Notes under the pieces: generated by a model
What the model was told of the DNA's origin: nothing
Seen by the model: only the letters and a program-made list of their open reading frames with translations
The model's database searches: none
Translations under genes and position numbers: made by a program
DNA from: Tubulanus polymorphus
Taxonomy: Eukaryota > Nemertea > Palaeonemertea > Tubulaniformes > Tubulanidae
DNA length: 64,000 nt
Direction: 5' to 3'
Assembly (NCBI RefSeq): GCF_964204645.1
Contig: NC_134035.1
Coordinates: forward strand, 4,464,501 to 4,528,500
Shown: positions 43,637-60,100 of the stretch, in pieces
Layout of the letters: the number at the start of each line of letters is the position of its first letter
How positions within the stretch are numbered: the first letter of the stretch is position 1

Positions 43637-45355
43637 AATTGTAGATCCTTCCAGCAATCTATTGAAAATCAGTTCAGTACACCCTACCCATATTAGACAA
43701 TTGAATACAGCATCTTCAGGACGATATGAAGCCCCAACATTCAAGATCTTTCGGCCAATCAATTGAAAATCAGTTCACTACACCCTACCCATATAAGACA
43801 ATTGAATACAGCATCTTCAGGATGACATGAAGCCCCTAAATTGTGGTTCTTTGCACCAATCTATCGAAAACGATTCAGTAAACCTTACCCATATATGACA
43901 ATTGATTACAGCATCTTCAGGACGAGATGAAGCCCCAAAATTCTGGATCTTTCGCCAATCTAATGAAAATCAGTTCAGTACACCCTACCCATGAAGCCCC
44001 AAAATTCTAGATCTACCAATCTATTAAAATTGGTTCAGTACACCCTACCCATATATGACAATTCAATACAGCATCTTAAGGATGATATGCATGAAGCCCC
44101 AAAATTCTGGATCTTTTGACAAATCTATTGAAAATCAGTTCCAGTACACCCTACCCATATGTGACAATTGAATTCAGCATCTTTAGGACGATATGAAGCC
44201 TCACAATTCTACATCTTTCAACGCATCTATTGGAAATCAGTTCAATAAACACCTACCTGAACTATTGCAATTGAAAACGACATCTTCTAGACTGTATGTA
44301 GCAACAAAATTCTGGATCATCCAACCGTTCACTTGATTATCAGTTTAGTACAATCCATAGCATCTATAAAGATTAAATACATCATTTTCAGGACCATATG
44401 TAGCGAGAAAATTCAGATCTTTCAACCCATCAATTGAAGATTAGTTCAATAAACCCTACCCATATATGACAATTGAATACAACATATTTAGGCGGTATAT
44501 GAAGCTCCAAAATTCTGGATCTATTGACCAATCTATTGAAGATGATTTCATTACACCCTACCAATATATGACAATTCAATACAGCATCTTCAGAATGATA
44601 TGAAACCCCAAAATTCTGGATCTTTCTACCAATCTATTGAAAACCAGTTCACTACACCCTCCCCATATATGACAATTGAATACAGCATCTTCCGGGTGAT
44701 ATGAAGCCCCAAAATTCTGAATCTTTCAACCAATCTATTGAAAATTAGTTCAGTACACCTTACCCATATTAGACAATTGAATACAGGATCTTCAGGGCGA
44801 TATGAAGCCCCAAAAATCTAGATCTTTCGACCGATCTATTGAAAACCACTTCAATACACCCTAACCATATCAGACAATTGTAAACAGCATCTTCCGGGTG
44901 ATATGAAGCCCCAAAATTCTGAATCTTTCGACCAATCTATTTCAAATGAGTTCAGTACACCCTACCCATAAAGGACAATTGAATACAGCATCTTCAGGAC
45001 GATATGAAGCCCCAAAAATCTAGATCTTTCGACCAAACTATTGAAAACCAGTTCAATATACCCTACCCATATTAGACAATTGAATACAGCATCTTCAGGA
45101 CGATATGAAGCCCCAAAAATCTAGATCTTTCGACCGATCTATTGAAAACCATTTCAATACACCCTAACCATATCAGACAATTGTAAACAGCATCTTCAGG
45201 ACGATATGAAGCCCCAAAATTCTGAATCTTTCGACAAATCTATTGAAAACCACTTCAATACACACTAACCATATAGGACAATTGAACACAGCATCTTCAG
45301 GACCATATGAGGCCCTAACTTTCAGGATGTTTCGACCAATTTTTTGAAAATGAGT

Positions 45356-48300
45356 TCAGTACACCTGCCCATATATGGCAATTGAATACAGCATCTTCAA
45401 GACGATATAAAGCTTCAAAATTCTGAATCTTTCGGCCAATCTATCGAAAATTAGTTCAGTACACCCTACCCATGTATGACAATATGAATACAGCACCTTC
45501 AAGATGATATTAAACCCCAAAATTCTGAATCTTTCGGCCAATCTATCGAAAATTAGTTCAGTACACCCTACCCATATATGACAATTGAATACAGCATCTT
45601 CAGGACGATATAATGTCCCAAAATTCTAGATCTTTCGACCAATATATTTAAAATGAGTTCAGTACACCCTACCCATATTAGACAATATGAATACAGCATC
45701 TTCAGGACGATGTGAAGCCCTAAAAGTCTGAATCTTTCAACCAATCTATTGAAAATCAGTTCAGTACACCTTACTCATATTAGACAATTGAATACAGCAT
45801 CTTCAGGACGATATGAAGCCCCAAAAATGTAGATCTTTCGACCAATCTATTGAAAACCACTTCAATACACCCAAACCATATCAGACAATTGTATACAGCA
45901 TCTTCCAGGTGATATGAAGCCCGAAAATTCTGGATCTTTCGGCCAATCTATTAAAAATCAGTTCAGTACACCCTACCTATATATGACAATTGAATACAGC
46001 ATCTTCAGGATGATATGATGCCCCAAAATTCTAGATCTTTCGACCAATCTATTTAAAATTAGTTCAGTACACCCTACCCATAAAAGGCAATTGAACACAG
46101 AATCTTAAGCACGATATGAAGCCCAAAAATTCTAGATCCTTCGACCAATCTATTGAAACCCAGTTCAATATACCCTTCCCATATATGACAATTGAATACA
46201 GCATCTCCAGGACAATTTGATGCCCAAAAATTCTAGATCTTTCCACCAATCTATTGAAAATCAGTTCAATACACCCTAACAATATATGACAATTGAAAAC
46301 AGCATCTTCAGGACGATATGAAGCCCCAAAATTCTGAATCTTTCAACCAATCTAACGAAAATTAGTTCAGTACACCCTACCCATATAAGACAATTAAATA
46401 CAGCATCTTCAGGACGATATGAAACCCCAAAATTCTAGATCTTTCGACCAATCTATTGAAAATCAGTTCAGTACACCCTACACATATCAGACAATGGAAT
46501 ACAACATCTTCAGGACGATATGAAGCCCCAAAAATCTAGATCTTTCAACCTATCTATTGAAAACCACTTCAATACAACCAAACCATATCAGACAATTGTA
46601 TACATCATCTTCCGGGTGATATGAAGCCCCAAAATTCTGAATCTTTCGACCAATCTATTGAAAATCAGTTCAGTACACCATACCCATATAAGAAAATTGA
46701 ATACAGCATCTTCAGGACGATATGAAGTCCCAAAAATCTAGATCTTTCGACCAATCTATTGAAAACCACTTCAATACACCCTAACCATATCAGACAATTG
46801 TAAACAGCATCTTCAGGACGATATGAAGCCCCAAAATTCTAGATCTTTCGACCAATCTATTTCAAATGAGTTCAGTACACCCTACCCATAAAGGACAATT
46901 GAATACAGCATCTTCAGGACGATATGAAGCCCCTAAAATCTAGATCTTTCGACCAAACTATTGAAAACCAGTTCAATATACCTTACCCATATTAGAAAAA
47001 AGAATACAGCATCTTCAGGACGATATAATAACCCCAAAATTCTAGATCTTTCGACCAATCTATTTCAAATGAGTTCAGTACACCCTACCCATAAAGGACA
47101 ATTGAATACAGCATCTTCAGGACGATATGAAGCCCCAAAAATCTAGATCTTTCGACCAAACTATTGAAAACCAGTTCAATATACCCTACCCATATTAGAC
47201 AATTGAATACAGCATCTTCAGGACGATATAATGCCCCATAATTCTAGATCTTTCGACTAATCTATTTAAAATTAGTTCAGTACACCCTACCCATAAAAGG
47301 CAATTGAACACAGAATCTTAAGCACGATATGAAGCCCCAAAATTCTAGATCCTTCGACCAATCTATTGAAACCCAGTTCAATATACCCTTCCCATATATG
47401 ACAATTGAATACAGCATCTCCAGGACAATTTGATGCCCAAAAATTCTAGATCTTTCGACCAATCTATTGAAAACCACTTCAATACACCCTAACCATATCA
47501 GACAATTGTAAACAGCATCTTCCGGGTGATATGAAGCCCCAAAATTCTGAATCTTTCGACCAATCTATTGAAAATCAGTTCAGTACACCATACCCATATT
47601 AGAAAATTGAAGACAGCATCTTCAGGACAATTTGATGCCCCAAAATTCTAGATCTTTCGACAAATCTATTGAAAACCACTTCAATACACACTAACCATAT
47701 AGGACAATTGAACACAGCATCTTCAGGACCATATGGGGCCCTAACTTTCAGGATGTTTCGACCAATTTTTTGAAAATAAGTTCAGTACACCCTGCCCATA
47801 TATGGCAATTCAATACAGCTTCTTCAGGACGATATGAAGCCCCAAAATCCTGGATCTTTCTACCAATCTATTGAAAATTAGTTCAGTACACCTCACTCAT
47901 ATTAGACAATTGAATACAGCATCTTCAGGACGATATGAAGCCCCTAAAATCTAGATCTTTCGGCCAATCTGTTGAAAACAACTTCAATACACCCTAACCA
48001 TATCAGACAATTGTATACAGCATCTTCCGGGTGATATGAAGCCCCAAAATTCGGAATCTTTCCACCAATCAATTGAAAATCAGTTCAGTACACCTTACCC
48101 ATATTAGAAAAAAGAATACAGCATCTTCAGGACGATATAATAACCCCAAAATTCTAAATCTTTCGACCAATCTATTTCAAATGAGTTCAGTACACCCTAC
48201 CCATAAAGGACAATTGAATACAGCATCTTCAGGACGATATGAAGCCCCAAAAATCTAGATCTTTCGACCAAACTATTGAAAACCAGTTCAATATACCCTA

Positions 48301-50085
48301 CCCATATTAGACAATTGAATACAGCATCTTCAGGACGATATAATGCCCCATAATTCTAGATCTTTCGACCAATCTATTCTAAATGAGTTCAGTACACCCT
48401 ACCCATAAAGGACAATTGAATACAGCATCTTCAGGACGATATGAAGCCCCAAAAATCTAGATCTTTCGACCGATCTATTGAAAACCACTTCAATACAACC
48501 AAACCATATCAGACAATTGTATACAGCATCTTCCGGGTGATATGAAGCCCCAAAATTCTGAATCTTTCGACCAATCTATTGAAAATCAGTTCAGTATACA
48601 CCATACCCATATTAGAAAATTGAATACAGCATCTTCAGGACAATTTGATGCCCCAAAATTCTAGATCTTTCGACAAATCTATTGAAAACCACTTCAATAC
48701 ACACTAACCATATAGGACAATTGAACACAGCATCTTCAGGACCATATGGGGCCCTAACTTTCAGGATGTTTTGACCAATCTTTTGAAAATAAGTTCAGTA
48801 CACCCTGCCCATATATGGCAATTCAATACAGCTTCTTCAGGACGATATGAAGCCCCAAAATCCTCGATCTTTCTACCAATCTATTGAAAATTAGTTCAGT
48901 ACACCCCACACATATCAGAAAATGGAATACAACATCTTCAGGACGATATGAAGCCCGAAAATTCTGGATCTTTCGGCCAATCTATTGAAAATTAGTTCAG
49001 TACACCCTACCTATATATGACAATTGAACACAGCATCTTCACGATGATATAATGCCCCAAAATTCTAGATCTTTCGACCAATCTATTTAAAATGAGTTCA
49101 GTACACACTTCCCATAAAGGACAATTGAACACAGAATCTTAAGCACGATATGAAGCCCCAAAATTCTAGATCCTTCGACCAATCTATTGAAACCCAGTTC
49201 AATATACCCTTCCCATATATGACAATTGAATACAGCATCTCCAGGACAATTTGATGCCCAAAAATTCTAGATCTTTCGACCAATCTATTGAAAACCACTT
49301 CAATACACCCTAACCATATCAGACAATTGTAAACAGCATCTTCCGGGTGATATGAAGCCCCAAAATTCTGAATCTTTCGACCAATCTATTGAAAATCAGT
49401 TCAGTACACCATACCCATATTAGAAAATTGAAGACAGCATCTTCAGGACAATTTGATGCCCCAAAATTCTAGATCTTTCGACAAATCTATTGAAAACCAC
49501 TTCAATACACACTAACCATATATGACAATTGAACACAGCATCTTCAGGACCATATGGGGCCCTAACTTTCAGGATGTTTCGACCAATTTTTTGAAAATAA
49601 GTTCAGTACACCCTGCCCATATATGGCAATTCAATACAGCTTCTTCAGGACGATATGAAGCCCCAAAATCCTGGATCTTTCTACCAATCTATTGAAAATT
49701 AGTTCAGTACACCTCACTCATATTAGACAATTGAATACAGCATCTTCAGGACGATATGAAGCCCCTAAAATCTAGATCTTTCGGCCAATCTGTTGAAAAC
49801 AACTTCAATACACCCTAACCATATCAGACAATTGTATACAGCATCTTCCGGGTGATATGAAGCCCCAAAATTCGGAATCTTTCCACCAATCAATTGAAAA
49901 TCAGTTCAGTACACCTTACCCATATTAGAAAAAAGAATACAGCATCTTCAGGACGATATAATAACCCCAAAATTCTAAATCTTTCGACCAATCTATTTCA
50001 AATGAGTTCAGTACACCCTACCCATAAAGGACAATTGAATACAGCATCTTCAGGACGATATGAAGCCCCAAAAATCTAGATCTTT
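45356..50085. repeat. Higher-order block 1 (5258-bp spacing to block 2)
   Basis: Every landmark I tested here recurs 5258 bp later, which is 52 monomers: 45356 and 50614, 46064 and 51322, 46961 and 52219, 48073 and 53331, 49894 and 55152. The match breaks near 50085 versus 55343 (GACCGATC versus GACCAAAC). Differences inside are rare, such as one T for A near 45409. Confidence 0.85.
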
Positions 50086-50613
50086 CGACCGATCTATTGA
50101 AAACCACTTCAATACACCCTAACCATATCAGACAATTGTAAACAGCATCTTCCGGGTGATATGAAGCCCCAAAATTCTGAATCTTTCGACCAATCTATTT
50201 CAAATGAGTTCAGTACACCCTACGCATAAAGGACAATTGAATACAGCATCTTCAGGACGATATGAAGCCCCAAAAATCTAGATCTTTCGACCAAACTATT
50301 GAAAACCAGTTCAATATACCCTACCCATATTAGACAATTGAATACAGCATCTTCAGGACGATATGAAGCCCCAAAAATCTAGATCTTTCGACCGATCTAT
50401 TGAAAACCACTTCAATACACCCTAACCATATCAGACAATTGTAAACAGCATCTTCAGGACGATATGAAGCCCCAAAATTCTGAATCTTTCGACAAATCTA
50501 TTGAAAACCACTTCAATACACACTAACCATATAGGACAATTGAACACAGCATCTTCAGGACCATATGGGGCCCTAACTTTCAGGATGTTTCGACCAATTT
50601 TTTGAAAATGAGT

Positions 50614-53600
50614 TCAGTACACCTGCCCATATATGGCAATTGAATACAGCATCTTCAAGACGATATTAAGCTTCAAAATTCTGAATCTTTCGGCCAATCT
50701 ATCGAAAATTAGTTCAGTACACCCTACCCATGTATGACAATATGAATACAGCACCTTCAAGATGATATTAAACCCCAAAATTCTGAATCTTTCGGCCAAT
50801 CTATCGAAAATTAGTTCAGTACACCCTACCCATATATGACAATTGAATACAGCATCTTCAGGACGATATAATGTCCCAAAATTCTAGATCTTTCGACCAA
50901 TATATTTAAAATGAGTTCAGTACACCCTACCCATATTAGACAATATGAATACAGCATCTTCAGGACGATGTGAAGCCCTAAAAGTCTGAATCTTTCAACC
51001 AATCTATTGAAAATCAGTTCAGTACACCTTACTCATATTAGACAATTGAATACAGCATCTTCAGGACGATATGAAGCCCCAAAAATGTAGATCTTTCGAC
51101 CAATCTATTGAAAACCACTTCAATACACCCAAACCATATCAGACAATTGTATACAGCATCTTCCAGGTGATATGAAGCCCGAAAATTCTGGATCTTTCGG
51201 CCAATCTATTAAAAATCAGTTCAGTACACCCTACCTATATATGACAATTGAATACAGCATCTTCAGGATGATATGATGCCCCAAAATTCTAGATCTTTCG
51301 ACCAATCTATTTAAAATTAGTTCAGTACACCCTACCCATAAAAGGCAATTGAACACAGAATCTTAAGCACGATATGAAGCCCAAAAATTCTAGATCCTTC
51401 GACCAATCTATTGAAACCCAGTTCAATATACCCTTCCCATATATGACAATTGAATACAGCATCTCCAGGACAATTTGATGCCCAAAAATTCTAGATCTTT
51501 CCACCAATCTATTGAAAATCAGTTCAATACACCCTAACAATATATGACAATTGAAAACAGCATCTTCAGGACGATATGAAGCCCCAAAATTCTGAATCTT
51601 TCAACCAATCTAACGAAAATTAGTTCAGTACACCCTACCCATATAAGACAATTAAATACAGCATCTTCAGGACGATATGAAACCCCAAAATTCTAGATCT
51701 TTCGACCAATCTATTGAAAATCAGTTCAGTACACCCTACACATATCAGACAATGGAATACAACATCTTCAGGACGATATGAAGCCCCAAAAATCTAGATC
51801 TTTCAACCTATCTATTGAAAACCACTTCAATACAACCAAACCATATCAGACAATTGTATACATCATCTTCCGGGTGATATGAAGCCCCAAAATTCTGAAT
51901 CTTTCGACCAATCTATTGAAAATCAGTTCAGTACACCATACCCATATAAGAAAATTGAATACAGCATCCTCAGGACGATATGAAGTCCCAAAAATCTAGA
52001 TCTTTCGACCAATCTATTGAAAACCACTTCAATACACCCTAACCATATCAGACAATTGTAAACAGCATCTTCAGGACGATATGAAGCCCCAAAATTCTAG
52101 ATCTTTCGACCAATCTATTTCAAATGAGTTCAGTACACCCTACCCATAAAGGACAATTGAATACAGCATCTTCAGGACGATATGAAGCCCCTAAAATCTA
52201 GATCTTTCGACCAAACTATTGAAAACCAGTTCAATATACCTTACCCATATTAGAAAAAAGAATACAGCATCTTCAGGACGATATAATAACCCCAAAATTC
52301 TAGATCTTTCGACCAATCTATTTCAAATGAGTTCAGTACACCCTACCCATAAAGGACAATTGAATACAGCATCTTCAGGACGATATGAAGCCCCAAAAAT
52401 CTAGATCTTTCGACCAAACTATTGAAAACCAGTTCAATATACCCTACCCATATTAGACAATTGAATACAGCATCTTCAGGACGATATAATGCCCCATAAT
52501 TCTAGATCTTTCGACTAATCTATTTAAAATTAGTTCAGTACACCCTACCCATAAAAGGCAATTGAACACAGAATCTTAAGCACGATATGAAGCCCCAAAA
52601 TTCTAGATCCTTCGACCAATCTATTGAAACCCAGTTCAATATACCCTTCCCATATATGACAATTGAATACAGCATCTCCAGGACAATTTGATGCCCAAAA
52701 ATTCTAGATCTTTCGACCAATCTATTGAAAACCACTTCAATACACCCTAACCATATCAGACAATTGTAAACAGCATCTTCCGGGTGATATGAAGCCCCAA
52801 AATTCTGAATCTTTCGACCAATCTATTGAAAATCAGTTCAGTACACCATACCCATATTAGAAAATTGAAGACAGCATCTTCAGGACAATTTGATGCCCCA
52901 AAATTCTAGATCTTTCGACAAATCTATTGAAAACCACTTCAATACACACTAACCATATAGGACAATTGAACACAGCATCTTCAGGACCATATGGGGCCCT
53001 AACTTTCAGGATGTTTCGACCAATTTTTTGAAAATAAGTTCAGTACACCCTGCCCATATATGGCAATTCAATACAGCTTCTTCAGGACGATATGAAGCCC
53101 CAAAATCCTCGATCTTTCTACCAATCTATTGAAAATTAGTTCAGTACACCTCACTCATATTAGACAATTGAATACAGCATCTTCAGGACGATATGAAGCC
53201 CCTAAAATCTAGATCTTTCGGCCAATCTGTTGAAAACAACTTCAATACACCCTAACCATATCAGACAATTGTATACAGCATCTTCCGGGTGATATGAAGC
53301 CCCAAAATTCGGAATCTTTCCACCAATCAATTGAAAATCAGTTCAGTACACCTTACCCATATTAGAAAAAAGAATACAGCATCTTCAGGACGATATAATA
53401 ACCCCAAAATTCTAAATCTTTCGACCAATCTATTTCAAATGAGTTCAGTACACCCTACCCATAAAGGACAATTGAATACAGCATCTTCAGGACGATATGA
53501 AGCCCCAAAAATCTAGATCTTTCGACCAAACTATTGAAAACCAGTTCAATATACCCTACCCATATTAGACAATTGAATACAGCATCTTCAGGACGATATA

Positions 53601-55343
53601 ATGCCCCATAATTCTAGATCTTTCGACCAATCTATTCTAAATGAGTTCAGTACACCCTACCCATAAAGGACAATTGAATACAGCATCTTCAGGACGATAT
53701 GAAGCCCCAAAAATCTAGATCTTTCGACCGATCTATTGAAAACCACTTCAATACAACCAAACCATATCAGACAATTGTATACAGCATCTTCCGGGTGATA
53801 TGAAGCCCCAAAATTCTGAATCTTTCGACCAATCTATTGAAAATCAGTTCAGTATACACCATACCCATATTAGAAAATTGAATACAGCATCTTCAGGACA
53901 ATTTGATGCCCCAAAATTCTAGATCTTTCGACAAATCTATTGAAAACCACTTCAATACACACTAACCATATAGGACAATTGAACACAGCATCTTCAGGAC
54001 CATATGGGGCCCTAACTTTCAGGATGTTTTGACCAATCTTTTGAAAATAAGTTCAGTACACCCTGCCCATATATGGCAATTCAATACAGCTTCTTCAGGA
54101 CGATATGAAGCCCCAAAATCCTCGATCTTTCTACCAATCTATTGAAAATTAGTTCAGTACACCCCACACATATCAGAAAATGGAATACAACATCTTCAGG
54201 ACGATATGAAGCCCGAAAATTCTGGATCTTTCGGCCAATCTATTGAAAATTAGTTCAGTACACCCTACCTATATATGACAATTGAACACAGCATCTTCAC
54301 GATGATATAATGCCCCAAAATTCTAGATCTTTCGACCAATCTATTTAAAATGAGTTCAGTACACACTTCCCATAAAGGACAATTGAACACAGAATCTTAA
54401 GCACGATATGAAGCCCCAAAATTCTAGATCCTTCGACCAATCTATTGAAACCCAGTTCAATATACCCTTCCCATATATGACAATTGAATACAGCATCTCC
54501 AGGACAATTTGATGCCCAAAAATTCTAGATCTTTCGACCAATCTATTGAAAACCACTTCAATACACCCTAACCATATCAGACAATTGTAAACAGCATCTT
54601 CCGGGTGATATGAAGCCCCAAAATTCTGAATCTTTCGACCAATCTATTGAAAATCAGTTCAGTACACCATACCCATATTAGAAAATTGAAGACAGCATCT
54701 TCAGGACAATTTGATGCCCCAAAATTCTAGATCTTTCGACAAATCTATTGAAAACCACTTCAATACACACTAACCATATAGGACAATTGAACACAGCATC
54801 TTCAGGACCATTTGGGGCCCTAACTTTCAGGATGTTTCGACCAATTTTTTGAAAATAAGTTCAGTACACCCTGCCCATATATGGCAATTCAATACAGCTT
54901 CTTCAGGACGATATGAAGCCCCAAAATCCTGGATCTTTCTACCAATCTATTGAAAATTAGTTCAGTACACCTCACTCATATTAGACAATTGAATACAGCA
55001 TCTTCAGGACGATATGAAGCCCCTAAAATCTAGATCTTTCGGCCAATCTGTTGAAAACAACTTCAATACACCCTAACCATATCAGACAATTGTATACAGC
55101 ATCTTCCGGGTGATATGAAGCCCCAAAATTCGGAATCTTTCCACCAATCAATTGAAAATCAGTTCAGTACACCTTACCCATATTAGAAAAAAGAATACAG
55201 CATCTTCAGGACGATATAATAACCCCAAAATTCTAAATCTTTCGACCAATCTATTTCAAATGAGTTCAGTACACCCTACCCATAAAGGACAATTGAATAC
55301 AGCATCTTCAGGACGATATGAAGCCCCAAAAATCTAGATCTTT
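50614..55343. repeat. Higher-order block 2
   Basis: Copy of block 1. Within both blocks a shorter unit of 1821 bp (18 monomers) recurs: 48073 and 49894, 53331 and 55152, also 57883 and 59704. The start of block 2 (50614-51964) recurs again at 62649-63999, spacing 12035 bp or 119 monomers. Confidence 0.85.
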
Positions 55344-56072
55344 CGACCAAACTATTGAAAACCAGTTCAATATACCCTACCCATATTAGACAATTGAATA
55401 CAGCATCTTCAGGACGATATAATGCCCCATAATTCTAGATCTTTCGACCAATCTATTCTAAATGAGTTCAGTACACCCTACCCATAAAGGACAATTGAAT
55501 ACAGCATCTTCAGGACGATATGAAGCCCCAAAAATCTAGATCTTTCGACCGATCTATTGAAAACCACTTCAATACAACCAAACCATATCAGACAATTGTA
55601 TACAGCATCTTCCGGGTGATATGAAGCCCCAAAATTCTGAATCTTTCGACCAATCTATTGAAAATCAGTTCAGTATACACCATACCCATATTAGAAAATT
55701 GAATACAGCATCTTCAGGACAATTTGATGCCCCAAAATTCTAGATCTTTCGACAAATCTATTGAAAACCACTTCAATACACACTAACCATATAGGACAAT
55801 TGAACACAGCATCTTCAGGACCATATGGGGCCCTAACTTTCAGGATGGTTCGACCAATCTTTTGAAAATAAGTTCAGTACACCCTGCCCATATATGGCAA
55901 TTCAATACAGCTTCTTCAGGACGATATGAAGCCCCAAAATCCTCGATCTTTCTACCAATCTATTGAAAATTAGTTCAGTACACCCTACACATATCAGAAA
56001 ATGGAATACAACATCTTCAGGACGATATGAAGCCCGAAAATTCTGGATCTTTCGGCCAATCTATTGAAAATC

Positions 56073-59000
56073 AGTTCAATACACCCTAACAATATATGAC
56101 AATTGAAAACAGCATCTTCAGGACGATATGAAGCCCCAAAATTCTGAATCTTTCAACCAATCTAACGAAAATTAGTTCAGTACACCCTACCCATATAAGA
56201 CATTTAAATACAGCATCTTCAGGACGATATGAAACCCCAAAATTCTAGATCTTTCGACCAATCTATTGAAAATCAGTTCAGTACACCCTACACATATCAG
56301 ACAATGGAATACAACATCTTCAGGACGATATGAAGCCCCAAAAATCTAGATCTTTCAACCTATCTATTGAAAACCACTTCAATACAACCAAACCATATCA
56401 GACAATTGTATACATCATCTTCCGGGTGATATGAAGCCCCAAAATTCTGAATCTTTCGACCAATCTATTGAAAATCAGTTCAGTACACCATACCCATATA
56501 AGAAAATTGAATACAGCATCTTCAGGACGATATGAAGTCCCAAAAATCTAGATCTTTCGACCAATCTATTGAAAACCACTTCAATACACCCTAACCATAT
56601 CAGACAATTGTAAACAGCATCTTCAGGACGATATGAAGCCCCAAAATTCTAGATCTTTCGACCAATCTATTTCAAATGAGTTCAGTACACCCTACCCATA
56701 AAGGACAATTGAATACAGCATCTTCAGGACGATATGAAGCCCCTAAAATCTAGATCTTTCGACCAAACTATTGAAAACCAGTTCAATATACCTTACCCAT
56801 ATTAGAAAAAAGAATACAGCATCTTCAGGACGATATAATAACCCCAAAATTCTAGATCTTTCGACCAATCTATTTCAAATGAGTTCAGTACACCCTACCC
56901 ATAAAGGACAATTGAATACAGCATCTTCAGGACGATATGAAGCCCCAAAAATCTAGATCTTTCGACCAAACTATTGAAAACCAGTTCAATATACCCTACC
57001 CATATTAGACAATTGAATACAGCATCTTCAGGACGATATAATGCCCCATAATTCTAGATCTTTCGACTAATCTATTTAAAATTAGTTCAGTACACCCTAC
57101 CCATAAAAGGCAATTGAACACAGAATCTTAAGCACGATATGAAGCCCCAAAATTCTAGATCCTTCGACCAATCTATTGAAACCCAGTTCAATATACCCTT
57201 CCCATATATGACAATTGAATACAGCATCTCCAGGACAATTTGATGCCCAAAAATTCTAGATCTTTCGACCAATCTATTGAAAACCACTTCAATACACCCT
57301 AACCATATCAGACAATTGTAAACAGCATCTTCCGGGTGATATGAAGCCCCAAAATTCTGAATCTTTCGACCAATCTATTGAAAATCAGTTCAGTACACCA
57401 TACCCATATTAGAAAATTGAAGACAGCATCTTCAGGACAATTTGATGCCCCAAAATTCTAGATCTTTCGACAAATCTATTGAAAACCACTTCAATACACA
57501 CTAACCATATAGGACAATTGAACACAGCATCTTCAGGACCATATGGGGCCCTAACTTTCAGGATGTTTCGACCAATTTTTTGAAAATAAGTTCAGTACAC
57601 CCTGCCCATATATGGCAATTCAATACAGCTTCTTCAGGACGATATGAAGCCCCAAAATCCTCGATCTTTCTACCAATCTATTGAAAATTAGTTCAGTACA
57701 CCTCACTCATATTAGACAATTGAATACAGCATCTTCAGGACGATATGAAGCCCCTAAAATCTAGATCTTTCGGCCAATCTGTTGAAAACAACTTCAATAC
57801 ACCCTAACCATATCAGACAATTGTATACAGCATCTTCCGGGTGATATGAAGCCCCAAAATTCGGAATCTTTCCACCAATCAATTGAAAATCAGTTCAGTA
57901 CACCTTACCCATATTAGAAAAAAGAATACAGCATCTTCAGGACGATATAATAACCCCAAAATTCTAAATCTTTCGACCAATCTATTTCAAATGAGTTCAG
58001 TACACCCTACCCATAAAGGACAATTGAATACAGCATCTTCAGGACGATATGAAGCCCCAAAAATCTAGATCTTTCGACCAAACTATTGAAAACCAGTTCA
58101 ATATACCCTACCCATATTAGACAATTGAATACAGCATCTTCAGGACGATGTAATGCCCCATAATTCTAGATCTTTCGACCAATCTATTCTAAATGAGTTC
58201 AGTACACCCTACCCATAAAGGACAATTGAATACAGCATCTTCAGGACGATATGAAGCCCCAAAAATCTAGATCTTTCGACCGATCTATTGAAAACCACTT
58301 CAATACAACCAAACCATATCAGACAATTGTATACAGCATCTTCCGGGTGATATGAAGCCCCAAAATTCTGAATCTTTCGACCAATCTATTGAAAATCAGT
58401 TCAGTATACACCATACCCATGTTAGAAAATTGAATACAGCATCTTCAGGACAATTTGATGCCCCAAAATTCTAGATCTTTCGACAAATCTATTGAAAACC
58501 ACTTCAATACACACTAACCATATAGGACAATTGAACACAGCATCTTCAGGACCATATGGGGCCCTAACTTTCAGGATGTTTCGACCAATCTTTTGAAAAT
58601 AAGTTCAGTACACCCTGCCCATATATGGCAATTCAATACAGCTTCTTCAGGACGATATGAAGCCCCAAAATCCTCGATCTTTCTACCAATCTATTGAAAA
58701 TTAGTTCAGTACACCCTACACATATCAGAAAATGGAATACAACATCTTCAGGACGATATGAAGCCCGAAAATTCTGGATCTTTCGGCCAATCTATTGAAA
58801 ATTAGTTCAGTACACCCTACCTATATATGACAATTGAACACAGCATCTTCACGATGATATAATGCCCCAAAATTCTAGATCTTTCGACCAATCTATTTAA
58901 AATGAGTTCAGTACACACTTCCCATAAAGGACAATTGAACACAGAATCTTAAGCACGATATGAAGCCCCAAAATTCTAGATCCTTCGACCAATCTATTGA

Positions 59001-60100
59001 AACCCAGTTCAATATACCCTTCCCATATATGACAATTGAATACAGCATCTCCAGGACAATTTGATGCCCAAAAATTCTAGATCTTTCGACCAATCTATTG
59101 AAAACCACTTCAATACACCCTAACCATATCAGACAATTGTAAACAGCATCTTCCGGGTGATATGAAGCCCCAAAATTCTGAATCTTTCGACCAATCTATT
59201 GAAAATCAGTTCAGTACACCATACCCATATTAGAAAATTGAAGACAGCATCTTCAGGACAATTTGATGCCCCAAAATTCTAGATCTTTTGACAAATCTAT
59301 TGAAAACCACTTCAATACACACTAACCATATAGGACAATTGAACACAGCATCTTCAGGACCATATGGGGCCCTAACTTTCAGGATGTTTCGACCAATTTT
59401 TTGAAAATAAGTTCAGTACACCCTGCCCATATATGGCAATTCAATACAGCTTCTTCAGGACGATATGAAGCCCCAAAATCCTGGATCTTTCTACCAATCT
59501 ATTGAAAATTAGTTCAGTACACCTCACTCATATTAGACAATTGAATACAGCATCTTCAGGACGATATGAAGCCCCTAAAATCTAGATCTTTCGGCCAATC
59601 TGTTGAAAACAACTTCAATACACCCTAACCATATCAGACAATTGTATACAGCATCTTCCGGGTGATATGAAGCCCCAAAATTCGGAATCTTTCCACCAAT
59701 CAATTGAAAATCAGTTCAGTACACCTTACCCATATTAGAAAAAAGAATACAGCATCTTCAGGACGATATAATAACCCCAAAATTCTAAATCTTTCGACCA
59801 ATCTATTTCAAATGAGTTCAGTACACCCTACCCATAAAGGACAATTGAATACAGCATCTTCAGGACGATATGAAGCCCCAAAAATCTAGATCTTTCGACC
59901 AAACTATTGAAAACCAGTTCAATATACCCTACCCATATTAGACAATTGAATACAGCATCTTCAGGACGATATAATGCCCCATAATTCTAGATCTTTCGAC
60001 CAATCTATTCTAAATGAGTTCAGTACACCCTACCCATAAAGGACAATTGAATACAGCATCTTCAGGACGATATGAAGCCCCGAAAATCTAGATCTTTCGA
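56073..60100. repeat. Higher-order block 3 (4552-bp spacing)
   Basis: Matches 51521-55548 with a spacing of 4552 bp, 45 monomers: 52219 and 56771, 52535 and 57087, 53331 and 57883, 54356 and 58908, 55152 and 59704. The spacing differs from block 1 to 2, so the period is not fixed. Confidence 0.8.
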
